Of a DNA stretch of 64,000 nt, positions 9,515 to 18,283 are shown piece by piece. Where the stretch lies: positions 42,487 through 106,486 of the forward strand of contig CACONH010000003.1 in NCBI GenBank assembly GCA_902628495.1, read 5' to 3'. Under the pieces are notes generated by a model. That model was not told where the DNA came from and made no database searches. It saw only the letters and a program-made list of their open reading frames with translations. The translations under genes and the position numbers were made by a program. Within the stretch, counting starts at the first letter, position 1; every line of letters starts with the position of its first letter. This stretch comes from an uncultured Pelagibacteraceae bacterium. Its GTDB lineage: Bacteria; Pseudomonadota; Alphaproteobacteria; Pelagibacterales; Pelagibacteraceae.

Positions 9515-11064
9515 TTGATAGTCACCTCATTATTTTTATTTTTAATCACATAAAGAGATGTAAGCAATCGCGCAATGTAATAAACGGAGAATAATGTTGT
9601 TAAAATTCCAATTGATAGTGTTACTGAAAAGCCCTTTACAGGACCAGAGCCAAAAACAAATAGAATTAATGCTGCAATTATTGTTGTTATATTTGCATCT
9701 AGGATAGCAGTTCTCGATAATGTGTATCCGTTATCAAATGCAATTACTTTATTTTTTTCTTTTTTTAATTCTTCCTTAATTCTCTCAAAAATCAAAACGT
9801 TAGCATCAACAGCCATACCAACTGTTAGAATAATGCCAGCGATACCGGGTAATGTTAATGTAGCTTCAAATATGGTTAGGAAACCAAGTAACATGAACAA
9901 ATTTATTATTAGAGCAAAATTTGAAATTAAGCCAAATAACCTATACTTATAAATCATATATAAAATCACTAAAATAAATCCAATTATTAGAGATAAAACT
10001 CCAGCTTTAATAGAGTCCTCTCCTAAATCTGGTCCAACAGTTCGCTCTTCAATTATATCTAAAGGCGCTGGCAAAGCACCTGATCTAAGTAATAATGCAA
10101 GGTCAGTTGCTGACTGGAATGTAAATCCGCCTGAAATTTGACCTGATCCGCTTGCAATTACATCTCTAATTACAGGTGCACTAATAATCTGATTATCTAA
10201 TACTATTGCTAATTGTTTACCAATTCCGTTTTTTGTAGCTCTTCCAAATTTTCTTGCACCTAACCTATCTAAAGTAAAACTTACAACCGTTTCATTATTA
10301 ATATTGTCCATCTGAGGTTTAGCATCTATTAAATTGTCACCGCTTATAATAATTCTTTTACTAACATTCAGTTCTTCCCCTGTATCAAGATCTTTTAATT
10401 TTTCAGAACCAAATGAGGCATCAGTATTTTGAGTTACAAATCTAAATGTTAAATTTGCAGTTCTTCCTAATAATGATTTTATTCTATCAGGATTATCTAA
10501 ACCGGGTAACTCTACAGCAATTCTATTTGAACCACTTTTTGTAATACTAGGTTCGTTAGTTCCAACCTCGTCCACTCTTTTTCTAACAATCTCTATTGCT
10601 TGATCTAACAAAGATTGCTCAATTTCAATAATACCGTATTTTGTAAGAGTTAATTCAAATATATTATCAATTAATTCAACATTGTATTGATAAGACTTAT
10701 AAACATCAAAATAGGGATTTAATTCGTTATCATTTTTAAATAATTCTAATATTTTTTCTTGATCATTTGTATCTGACTTAAATAAAACTTTTTGTTTTCC
10801 TAATTTATAATCAAAAGTTTTAATTTCTTTTTTTTTGAAATAATTACGTACTTGTGTAAGTTTTGATTGAAGAGTTTGATTAATTACTGGGTTTTTATCT
10901 ACTTCCAAAAGTAAATATGATCCACCTTGTAAATCAAGACCCAGGTTTACTTTTTTTTTCAAAAAGAAATCTTCGTTATTAATAAAGTTAGAAATACTAA
11001 AAAATATTAAAGAAAGACAAAAAACTATTATTGAAATTATTTTTAATCTCGAAAAATATAACAC
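9511..11064 (-). CDS. secD: Protein translocase subunit SecD
   Basis: Large subunit of the SecDF export motor. The 517 residues contain the N-terminal membrane helix, the P1 region beginning NLGLDLQGGSYLLLEVD, the VELPGLDNPDRIKSLLG motif, and the C-terminal five-helix domain with VGMAVDANVLIFERIKEEL. It is short compared with the E. coli protein (about 615), mainly in the periplasmic region. Nine bases separate it from yajC upstream, and it overlaps secF by 4 bases. Confidence 0.96.
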   Translation of the reverse strand: MLYFSRLKIISIIVFCLSLIFFSISNFINNEDFFLKKKVNLGLDLQGGSYLLLEVDKNPVINQTLQSKLTQVRNYFKKKEIKTFDYKLGKQKVLFKSDTNDQEKILELFKNDNELNPYFDVYKSYQYNVELIDNIFELTLTKYGIIEIEQSLLDQAIEIVRKRVDEVGTNEPSITKSGSNRIAVELPGLDNPDRIKSLLGRTANLTFRFVTQNTDASFGSEKLKDLDTGEELNVSKRIIISGDNLIDAKPQMDNINNETVVSFTLDRLGARKFGRATKNGIGKQLAIVLDNQIISAPVIRDVIASGSGQISGGFTFQSATDLALLLRSGALPAPLDIIEERTVGPDLGEDSIKAGVLSLIIGFILVILYMIYKYRLFGLISNFALIINLFMLLGFLTIFEATLTLPGIAGIILTVGMAVDANVLIFERIKEELKKEKNKVIAFDNGYTLSRTAILDANITTIIAALILFVFGSGPVKGFSVTLSIGILTTLFSVYYIARLLTSLYVIKNKNNEVTIK

Positions 11065-11073
11065 TTAAATTGA

Positions 11074-11361
11074 CTATTTTTTTGGTTCTGTTCCACTAAT
11101 CAAGGCTTGTACACCTGTAGATTTGATCACTTCAACTTTCACATTGTCTGATATAAGTATTTCTGCTCTATCGTTTTCTATAATTCTTTCTACTGTACCA
11201 ACTATACCACCTGAAGTAATTACTTTGTCGCCACGTTTTAAACCTTCGACCATGACTTTATGCTCTTTTACTTTTTTTTGCTGTGGCCTAATTAAAAAGA
11301 AATAAAAAATTATAAAAATTAGTATTAAAGGTATTAGTTGTGTTATTCCAGACTCTGACAT
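11074..11361 (-). CDS. yajC: Preprotein translocase accessory subunit YajC
   Basis: Small single-pass inner-membrane protein that associates with SecDF. The 95 residues have one membrane helix (LIPLILIFIIFYFFLI, about 9-25) followed by RPQQKKVKEHK and the domain motif LKRGDKVITSGGIVGTV. It heads the yajC-secD-secF set. A 53-base gap separates it from serS upstream on the same strand; I see no clear terminator in it. Confidence 0.95.
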   Translation of the reverse strand: MSESGITQLIPLILIFIIFYFFLIRPQQKKVKEHKVMVEGLKRGDKVITSGGIVGTVERIIENDRAEILISDNVKVEVIKSTGVQALISGTEPKK

Positions 11362-11414
11362 AAATTAAATTTTGTTAAAGTACCTATTATACCATTAATA
11401 TTATTTTAACAACT

Positions 11415-12674
11415 CTAAATCTTAGAAATAACTTCCAAATTGTTCATATATGGTCTTAGAATATCAGGAATTAGAATAGACCCATCCTCTTGCTGATAGT
11501 TTTCTAATATTGCAATCAAAGTTCTCCCTACTGCAAGACCGCTACCATTTAGAGTGCCTAAGAATTCTTTTTCATTATTAGATTTTTTAAATCTAGCTTT
11601 CATTCTTCTAGCCTGAAAAGTTCCACATGTAGAGCAGCTAGAAATTTCTCTATAAATATTTTCTGATGGCAACCATACTTCTATATCATAAGTTTTTTGG
11701 GCGCTAAAACCCATATCTCCTGTGCAAAGTGTTATTACTCTGTATGGTAATTTAAGTTTATCTAATATTTTATAAGCTGAACTAGTCATCCTCTCAAGTT
11801 CATCTTTGCAATTAACTGGGTCAACAATACTAACTAACTCAACTTTATAAAATTGATGCTGCCTTATCATGCCTTTGGTGTCTTTTCCGTAACTCCCAGC
11901 TTCTTTTCTAAAACATGGTGTTGATGCAACAAATCTTAAAGGTAAATCAGAATGATTTAGTATGGTATCATTAACCATATTCGTTAATATTACTTCAGCA
12001 GTTGGTATTAGAAATTTTCTCCCAGATTTATTATCAAGTTTTATTTCAAATTGATCATCCTCAAATTTTGGCATTTGTCCTGTTCCAAACATACTATTTT
12101 CACTTGCAAATAATGGAGGAGAAATTTCTTTATAACCATTATCATTTATATGTGTATCAATCATAAAATTTGATATTGCTCTTTCCAATTGAGCTAATTT
12201 ATCTTTAACAAATACAAATCTTGATCCAGTTGTCTTGGTTGCTAATTCAAAATCAAGCATATTCAAATTTTCACCTAATTCGTAATGTGATTTGGGTTTA
12301 AATTTAAAATTAGGAATATTGCCACTTTTCTTTATTTCTTTATTAGATTTTTCATCTTTGCCAACAGGCACATCTTCAAGAGCTATATTGGGAATTTGAG
12401 ATAAAATTTGATTTAGCTTTTTACTTTCATTTAATTGATCTTCACTAATTTTATCTATTTTTTTAGATAAATCTTTCGATTTTGCAAATAAACTTTTGTC
12501 ATTTTGTTTTGAAAGGGCTTTTTTTTCTGATTCAAGTTTTTCTTTTTCTTGTATCAAAGATCTGTTTTTGGTGTCTAATTCTAAAATTTTATCAAGATTA
12601 ACTTCTGTATTCCTATTATTTACTTGTTTTTTAAATTCAGAAAAATTATTTCTAATATATTTAATATCATGCAT
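11415..12674 (-). CDS. serS: Seryl-tRNA synthetase
   Basis: Class II synthetase that charges tRNA-Ser (and selenocysteine tRNA where present). The 419 residues comprise an N-terminal coiled-coil arm rich in Lys/Glu/Asp (about 25-105) that binds the long variable arm of tRNA-Ser, then the catalytic core with FRKEAGSYGKDTKGMIRQHQ (motif 2) and GSGLAVGRTLIAILENYQ (motif 3). Length is normal. The start overlaps the end of tatC by 8 bases. In many alphaproteobacteria surE and pcm lie between serS and yajC; neither is here. Confidence 0.96.
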   Translation of the reverse strand: MHDIKYIRNNFSEFKKQVNNRNTEVNLDKILELDTKNRSLIQEKEKLESEKKALSKQNDKSLFAKSKDLSKKIDKISEDQLNESKKLNQILSQIPNIALEDVPVGKDEKSNKEIKKSGNIPNFKFKPKSHYELGENLNMLDFELATKTTGSRFVFVKDKLAQLERAISNFMIDTHINDNGYKEISPPLFASENSMFGTGQMPKFEDDQFEIKLDNKSGRKFLIPTAEVILTNMVNDTILNHSDLPLRFVASTPCFRKEAGSYGKDTKGMIRQHQFYKVELVSIVDPVNCKDELERMTSSAYKILDKLKLPYRVITLCTGDMGFSAQKTYDIEVWLPSENIYREISSCSTCGTFQARRMKARFKKSNNEKEFLGTLNGSGLAVGRTLIAILENYQQEDGSILIPDILRPYMNNLEVISKI

Positions 12675-13431
12675 CTTTTTTTTCTGCCTTTTTTTCTATA
12701 ACTTTTACAGATATTATTGATAATTCATACAATAATAACAATGGAACCGCTAATCCAATTTGAGTGACAGGATCTGGCGGAGTCAGTACAGCTGCAACGG
12801 CAAAAATAATAATCACAACATATTTACGTCTCTCTCTTAAAAAAATCGAATCAATAAATCCAATTCTTGCTAATAAAGATAGAATAACTGGAAGCTGAAA
12901 GCTTATACCAAAAGCAAATATTAACTTCATAACTAATGATAAGTATTCATTAACTTTAGCTTCAAGCTGTATAGGTAGGGCTGTTGTTAAACCAGTGCTT
13001 TCAAAAGAAAGAAAAAATTTAATAGCAAGAGGCATTATTAAATAATAAACAAGCATTCCACCTAATAAAAAAAGAATTGGTGTAAGAACCAGATAAGGCA
13101 TTAAAGCAGATTTTTCATGCTCATACAGACCCGGTGCAATGAATTTCCATATTTGAATTAAAATATATGGACAAGTTAAAAAGAATGCTGCGAAAAAAGC
13201 AACCTTGATATAAGTTAAAAAAGTTTCTTGTAACGCAGTAAATATTAATCTTCTTTCTATTTGACTATCTTTAACAGCTTCTGCATAAGGCGAAACTAGA
13301 AAACCATAAATCTCTTCAGAAAAAATGTAACATACAACAAATAAAATAGTTAAAAATATAAATGAGTGAATTAATCTTTTTCTTAATTCAGTTAAATGAC
13401 TTATGAATCCCTCTTCTTTATTTTCCTTCAT
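12667..13431 (-). CDS. tatC: Twin-arginine translocase subunit TatC
   Basis: Polytopic receptor of the Tat pathway, which exports folded, often cofactor-bearing proteins. The 254 residues contain the conserved cytoplasmic start SHLTELRKRLIHS, about six membrane segments, and the signature region PYILIQIWKFIAPGLYEHEK with the conserved Glu. The C-terminus is Lys/Glu-rich. The start overlaps tatB by 14 bases and the end overlaps serS by 8 bases. Confidence 0.96.
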   Translation of the reverse strand: MKENKEEGFISHLTELRKRLIHSFIFLTILFVVCYIFSEEIYGFLVSPYAEAVKDSQIERRLIFTALQETFLTYIKVAFFAAFFLTCPYILIQIWKFIAPGLYEHEKSALMPYLVLTPILFLLGGMLVYYLIMPLAIKFFLSFESTGLTTALPIQLEAKVNEYLSLVMKLIFAFGISFQLPVILSLLARIGFIDSIFLRERRKYVVIIIFAVAAVLTPPDPVTQIGLAVPLLLLYELSIISVKVIEKKAEKKDA

Positions 13432-13672
13432 TTTTATCTACTTTTTTTTCTTCATTTTCACTCGGATTATTTATGTCAAAGGTTTGATTATTAATCTCAA
13501 TACTGTTTTCCTCCAAACTTGTCATTTCGTTTTGCAAGTTACTTACGTATCTTTTTACAGAACCAAACCAAGATCCAATTTTTTTCAACACGACAGGAAA
13601 ATCTTTAGGCCCAATTATTACAATTGAAAGACCGATTATTATAATAAGTTCTAGCCAGCCAATTTGTGGCAT
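13418..13672 (-). CDS. tatB: Sec-independent translocase subunit TatB
   Basis: Forms the signal-peptide receptor with TatC. The 84 residues begin MPQIGWLELIIIIGLSIVII, a short membrane helix with the Glu characteristic of TatB, then the hinge GPKDFPVVLKKIG and an amphipathic helix, ending in a charged, disordered tail. It is shorter than E. coli TatB (171). Its ATG is 2 bases past the tatA stop, and the gene overlaps tatC by 14 bases. Confidence 0.93.
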   Translation of the reverse strand: MPQIGWLELIIIIGLSIVIIGPKDFPVVLKKIGSWFGSVKRYVSNLQNEMTSLEENSIEINNQTFDINNPSENEEKKVDKNEGK

Positions 13673-13674
13673 TT

Positions 13675-13887
13675 TTATTCTTTATTTGGAGAGTCTTGAT
13701 TGTTGTTGTCTTCAGTATTTTCTGAAATATTTTTTGGTTTTTCCTCACCAGGATCAGTAGCCATCCCTTTTTTAAAACTCTTAATGCCTTTTGCAACATC
13801 TCCCATTAAGCTTGAAATTTTTCCTCTACCGAATAGAAGAACTACTAAGATAACTACGATTGCAATTTGCCAAAAACCTATACTCAT
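13675..13887 (-). CDS. tatA: Sec-independent translocase subunit TatA
   Basis: Pore-forming Tat component that polymerises at the TatBC-substrate complex. The 70 residues start [20 protein letters not shown], followed by the [20 protein letters not shown] amphipathic helix with the conserved FG and GxGIKSF-like residues, and an acidic tail. The 43-base gap to scpB upstream is the widest inside the dgt-to-serS run apart from the serS-yajC gap, and could hold an internal promoter. Confidence 0.94.
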   Translation of the reverse strand: MSIGFWQIAIVVILVVLLFGRGKISSLMGDVAKGIKSFKKGMATDPGEEKPKNISENTEDNNNQDSPNKE

Positions 13888-13930
13888 AAATTATATATAA
13901 CCTCTTTGTAGCTGATTTTAAAGTAGAATT

Positions 13931-14626
13931 TTACTCTTTAGCGTCATCATTTAAGGTGCTATTGAGCATTTCGTCAATATTAGAATAAATATTTTCTTTT
14001 TTCTCATCTTGTTTTTCTTTGTAAAATTTTCCAGTTCCAAATATAGATGAGTCAATAGTTGAGCTGTCAATCAATCCTGCTGATCCTAGTTCATCAACGG
14101 TTGGTAAATCAGACAATTTTTGCAAATTAAAATGGCTCAAAAAATCCTCTGTAGTTCCATACTGTATTGGTTTGCCAGGAATTTCTTTTCTGCCCATTGG
14201 TTTTACCCAATTCAGCTCCATTAGAATATCAAGAGTATTTGTACCAAAAGCAACACCTCTAATTTCTTCTATTTCAGCTCTAGTTACCGGCTGGTGATAT
14301 ACAATAATTGATAGTGTTTCAATGGCAGCCTTTGAAAGTTTTTTCTCAACTGTTTTTTGTTTGGACATTAAAGACGACAAATTTGATGCTGTTCTAAATG
14401 ACCATTTATTTGAGATGCAAACTAAATTAATTCCCCTATTTTTATAAACATCTTCTAATTTTTTTAAAATTTTCTTAACATCAATTTTTTTTGAAATTCT
14501 ATCTTCTATGGTTTCTATTTCTAAAGGTTCTGCTGCTGCAAATAAAATAGCCTCAACTTCCCTCTCTCCAGTAGATAATTGGTCTGGAAATGAAATTACG
14601 TTATTTTTTTTCTTTTCGTTCTTCAT
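13931..14626 (-). CDS. scpB: Segregation and condensation protein B
   Basis: Winged-helix subunit of the SMC-ScpAB condensin, needed for chromosome organisation and segregation. The 231 residues include the ScpB motifs REVEAILFAAAEPL, KLSKAAIETLSIIVYHQPVTRAEIE (partial quotation of a longer conserved helix) and IRGVAFGTNTLDILMELNWV, with RKEIPGKPIQYGTTEDFL near the end. It overlaps scpA by 4 bases (ATGA), so the two subunits are translationally coupled. smc is not in the window. Confidence 0.95.
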   Translation of the reverse strand: MKNEKKKNNVISFPDQLSTGEREVEAILFAAAEPLEIETIEDRISKKIDVKKILKKLEDVYKNRGINLVCISNKWSFRTASNLSSLMSKQKTVEKKLSKAAIETLSIIVYHQPVTRAEIEEIRGVAFGTNTLDILMELNWVKPMGRKEIPGKPIQYGTTEDFLSHFNLQKLSDLPTVDELGSAGLIDSSTIDSSIFGTGKFYKEKQDEKKENIYSNIDEMLNSTLNDDAKE

Positions 14627-15360
14627 TTTTGTTTAATATAAATCTTATCAAATAATTTGTCTTGTTTTAAAATAACAGTCCCCTCTTTTACTAATTCTAA
14701 TGATCCAGCAAAAATACTAGCGCGTCCAGTTTTTTTTAAATTTGATTTTTTAAAGGCTTTCGGAATAATGTCCTCAAGGTTTTTCCAATCTTCTAGTTTT
14801 TTTATAATGCTTTTAATTAATTTTATACCTTCTTCTGTTGTGCAAACTGGTAATTTGGGAATATTCATTCTTTGAAAGTCCTTTTGCATGACAATTGCAG
14901 AATAAGTTTTTAGAAGTTCGTATAAAGATAATTTATATGTAGAACTATAAATAGAACGGATTCTACCTTTAATACCTCTTACAAAGATATCTTTTCCAAG
15001 TCTTTTTCTCTTAAGCATTTGATCAGACAGTAATCTTATTAATTCTAATTTTTTTAATTGTAATTTTAATCTTTCAGCAACTTCATGAACTTTAAACTCT
15101 TCTTCATCAGTTATTGGAAGTAGTAATTTTGATTTTAAATACGCAAGCCAAGTTGCCATAACTAAATATTCTGATGCAATATCTAAATTAATATCTTTAA
15201 CCTTATTAATATATTCTAAAAATTGATCAGCCAATAAAGTAATTGATATGTTTTCTAAATTAACTTTTTGAGATTTTGCTAAATCTAAAAGTAAATCTAA
15301 AGGACCATTAAATTGATCTAGATTTACCTGAAAACTGTTAGTTGAATCTTGATTCTCCAT
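14623..15360 (-). CDS. scpA: Segregation and condensation protein A
   Basis: Kleisin subunit that bridges the SMC heads. The 245 residues contain the N-terminal ScpA motif FNGPLDLLLDLAKSQKVNLE, the ITLLADQFLEYI helix and the AEYLVMA-like ASEYLVMATWLAYLKSKLLL segment. The start overlaps nagZ by 23 bases and the end overlaps scpB by 4 bases. The nagZ-scpA-scpB-tat order is a standard alphaproteobacterial block. Confidence 0.95.
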   Translation of the reverse strand: MENQDSTNSFQVNLDQFNGPLDLLLDLAKSQKVNLENISITLLADQFLEYINKVKDINLDIASEYLVMATWLAYLKSKLLLPITDEEEFKVHEVAERLKLQLKKLELIRLLSDQMLKRKRLGKDIFVRGIKGRIRSIYSSTYKLSLYELLKTYSAIVMQKDFQRMNIPKLPVCTTEEGIKLIKSIIKKLEDWKNLEDIIPKAFKKSNLKKTGRASIFAGSLELVKEGTVILKQDKLFDKIYIKQK

Positions 15361-16312
15361 TGGACACTAGCTTATAATATTTATTTGTAATTTTTATTAT
15401 AAATTTACTCAATTTTGGTGAATTTTCTGCAACTATATGCATTTCTTTTAAATTAGCATTACAATGTAAAACTAAATCACAACCTGCGGTAAATGCTTTA
15501 ATAACATTATTTTTAATACCATATGGTAGAGCTTTCATTGATATATCATCTGACATTATTAAATTTTTGAAATTTATTTTATTTCTTATTAATTTAATTA
15601 TTTTTTTTGAATGAGTTACAGAATTTAGATTATCAATCTTTTTAAAAAGTAAATGGCCAGTCATAGCAAAAAGAGAGTTTTTATTTTTAAACGTCAAAAA
15701 ATCATTTTTTAGTAAATATTGATTGCTATTGTTTACAATTGGTAGTTTAAAGTGTGAGTCAACTTTGCCTAGGCCATGACCTGGTATATGTTTAATTACA
15801 GTAGCTATATTATTCTTATGAAATTGATTAATCGTAAAATTACCAAAAATATTAACTATTTTTTTATTTTTCGAAAATGATCTGTCGCCTATTACTTTAG
15901 AAGTTTTTTCTCGTGCTATATCTAGAACAGGCACAGTATTGATATTTATACCTAAGTTGTTCAATAAATAGCTTATTTGATCAATATAAATTTTATAATA
16001 AAGAAGTGATTTTTTTTTATTTTTTTTATACATATCACCAAAAAATTTTGAAGAATGTAATTTGGTATCTATTATTTTTTTAAGTCTATTAACTCTTCCA
16101 CCTTCTTCATCAATAAGAATGGGGTAGTTTTGATCTTTAAATATCTTTTTAATTGATTGGACCAGCTTTTTGGTCTGATCTAAACTTTTAATATTTCTCT
16201 CAAATAATATTATTCCCCATGGTTTATATTTTTTAAGAAATAAAATTTCTTTATTTGACAAATTTGTGGATTTCAAACCAGATATAAATGCCCTCTTTTG
16301 ACTAATCTTCAT
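15338..16312 (-). CDS. nagZ: Beta-N-acetylhexosaminidase (glycoside hydrolase family 3)
   Basis: Removes N-acetylglucosamine from anhydro-muropeptides in peptidoglycan recycling. The 324 residues show the family 3 motifs LIDEEGGRVNRLK, VLDIAREKTSKVIGDRSFS, KHIPGHGLGKVDSHFKLP with the general-acid Asp-His pair, and the nucleophile region LIMSDDISMKAL. The enzyme is normally cytoplasmic and no signal peptide is visible. It overlaps scpA by 23 bases and the small membrane protein upstream by 11 bases. Confidence 0.94.
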   Translation of the reverse strand: MKISQKRAFISGLKSTNLSNKEILFLKKYKPWGIILFERNIKSLDQTKKLVQSIKKIFKDQNYPILIDEEGGRVNRLKKIIDTKLHSSKFFGDMYKKNKKKSLLYYKIYIDQISYLLNNLGININTVPVLDIAREKTSKVIGDRSFSKNKKIVNIFGNFTINQFHKNNIATVIKHIPGHGLGKVDSHFKLPIVNNSNQYLLKNDFLTFKNKNSLFAMTGHLLFKKIDNLNSVTHSKKIIKLIRNKINFKNLIMSDDISMKALPYGIKNNVIKAFTAGCDLVLHCNANLKEMHIVAENSPKLSKFIIKITNKYYKLVSNGESRFN

Positions 16313-16562
16313 TTTTGATCAGGTCCCAAAATGATAATTTTTTTTCCTTATTTTCTTTTTCGTCAATATATTCAATAATATTATCGGTATCACTATCTAA
16401 CTTTATTAAGCTATTTTTCTTTAAATCTAATTTTGAGTCTAGATTGTTAATTGATTTATAATATTTTTTTTCAAACTCATCAGATATGTAGTATTTAACA
16501 GTAAAAAAAATAAATAAAGAAATTATAAATACGAAAAAAATATATTTAATTTCTTTAATCAT
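16302..16562 (-). CDS. Small single-pass membrane protein of unknown function between argS and nagZ
   Basis: I do not recognise a family. The 86 residues have one strong membrane helix near the N-terminus (YIFFVFIISLFIFFTVKYYI, about 7-26), a long charged Asp/Glu/Lys tail with no cysteine, and a C-terminal SFWDLIKNED. In many alphaproteobacteria this slot holds a SPOR-domain (peptidoglycan-binding) protein; no SPOR domain is visible, so this may be a shrunken relic of it or an unrelated replacement. It shares one base with the argS stop and overlaps nagZ by 11 bases, so it is probably expressed. Confidence 0.7.
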   Translation of the reverse strand: MIKEIKYIFFVFIISLFIFFTVKYYISDEFEKKYYKSINNLDSKLDLKKNSLIKLDSDTDNIIEYIDEKENKEKKLSFWDLIKNED

Positions 16563-18283
16563 TACATGGTTTCCGGCGTCTCTACATCTAATATTTTCAT
16601 TCCAGTGCCAATAGTTTTTAAAACACTATTTAATAGAACCGCTTTATTTTTATTTAATTTTTTACTCTTATCTAAAAACCTCATAGACTCATTATCTTTT
16701 CCCATATTCCAATATGAATGAAATAAAGCTGACAGTTGATATAAATAGATAGGTATTCTGTGTGGTTCTAGTTTTTGTGAGGATACCTCTACACATTTAG
16801 GCCATTCAGAAATTTTATTTATTATTTTTATTTCTTCATCATTAAATTCATAATCTTTCTCTACTTCAATTATGTCATTTTCTATTTTTTCATCAGCATT
16901 TTTAAAAACAGAACAGATCCTTGCATAACAATATTGAACATAATACAGGGGGTTATCTTTTGATTTCTCTTTAACTTTTTCAAAATCAAACTCTAATTGA
17001 ACATCATTACTTCTGCTCAACATTATAAATCGAGTTGCATCCTTACCTACCTCGTTAACTAAATCATCAACAATTATATAATCACCTTTTCTTTTTGACA
17101 TTTTGAAGGGTTTGCCGTCTTTAATCAATTTTACAAGTTGAGTAACTTTACAAATTAGATTTTTCTTTTTATTAGAGAGAGCATCTACAACAGAATTAAT
17201 TCTTTTAATATAACCAGCATGGTCTGCACCAAGAATATTTATGTATTCATCAAAATTTCTTTTTAATTTGTTGTTGTGATAAGCAATGTCGCCAGCAAAA
17301 TATGTCCAAGAATTATCACTTTTTGTTAAAGCTCTATCTTTATCGTCACCATAATTTGTAGATTTAAATAGTAGCTGCTCTCTTTCAACCCATTTAAACT
17401 TATCTTCACCTTCAGGCGCCTCTATCTTGCCTTTAAATACTAAATTATTCTTTTTTAAATTATCTATAGCTTCATCAACTTCTTTTGAATTAATAATATT
17501 ATTTTCACTTACAAAATTATCGTGAACAACACCTAAAGAATTTAGATTTTTTTTTATTATTTCTAAAGAAGCAACAACACTCAATTTAGAGAGTTCATCT
17601 GAAATTTTTTCATAATTTTCATAATTCTTAATAGAATTTTTACTAATAATTTGTTCTGCTATTTCAATTATGTAATCTCCTGGATATAAATTTTCATCCT
17701 TAGGGTATTCTTCATTAAATAATTTTTCCTTAATTCTAAAGTATACAGATAGAGAAAAGTTTTTGATCTGATTACCGTGATCGTTAACATAATATTCTTT
17801 TGTAACTTTATGATCACAAAATTTTAAAAGATTGCACAAAGCATCTCCATATATAGCACCACGACAATGACCTACATGTAAGGGACCTGTTGGATTAGCA
17901 GAAACAAATTCAAGTAAATAATTTTTTTTATCATTTTTAAGACTTGATCCATATTTTTGATCATTGAGCATTTTTGTTAAAAAAGTATTCCAAAATTTCT
18001 TAACAAATTTTATATTAACAAAACCTGGTTTAACAAACTCAATATTTTCTATATCTTTATCATTTTTTAGATCATCTAAATTAAGTTGTTTGTAAATCTC
18101 AGTTGGTGGTATTTTATTTAATGAGGAAAGAACCATACAGACATTTGTTGATATATCGGCTTTAAATTTAGCAGGAGCTGTATCTACGTTAATACCTGAT
18201 AAATTTTGAGGAATTTTTAAATTAGCAGAATTATTAGTAACTATATTTTTAATTTTGTTAAGATATATGTCGAAAATGTTCAT
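16562..18283 (-). CDS. argS: Arginyl-tRNA synthetase
   Basis: Class I synthetase that charges tRNA-Arg. The 573 residues contain the HIGH-type motif NPTGPLHVGHCRGAIYGDAL and a KMSKRKGDYI signature (a recognisable KMSKS-like loop), with a C-terminal anticodon-binding DALR-like domain ending PETM. It overlaps dgt by 4 bases and shares one base with the following small membrane protein. A cognate tRNA-Arg(UCU) lies elsewhere in the window. Confidence 0.96.
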   Translation of the reverse strand: MNIFDIYLNKIKNIVTNNSANLKIPQNLSGINVDTAPAKFKADISTNVCMVLSSLNKIPPTEIYKQLNLDDLKNDKDIENIEFVKPGFVNIKFVKKFWNTFLTKMLNDQKYGSSLKNDKKNYLLEFVSANPTGPLHVGHCRGAIYGDALCNLLKFCDHKVTKEYYVNDHGNQIKNFSLSVYFRIKEKLFNEEYPKDENLYPGDYIIEIAEQIISKNSIKNYENYEKISDELSKLSVVASLEIIKKNLNSLGVVHDNFVSENNIINSKEVDEAIDNLKKNNLVFKGKIEAPEGEDKFKWVEREQLLFKSTNYGDDKDRALTKSDNSWTYFAGDIAYHNNKLKRNFDEYINILGADHAGYIKRINSVVDALSNKKKNLICKVTQLVKLIKDGKPFKMSKRKGDYIIVDDLVNEVGKDATRFIMLSRSNDVQLEFDFEKVKEKSKDNPLYYVQYCYARICSVFKNADEKIENDIIEVEKDYEFNDEEIKIINKISEWPKCVEVSSQKLEPHRIPIYLYQLSALFHSYWNMGKDNESMRFLDKSKKLNKNKAVLLNSVLKTIGTGMKILDVETPETM

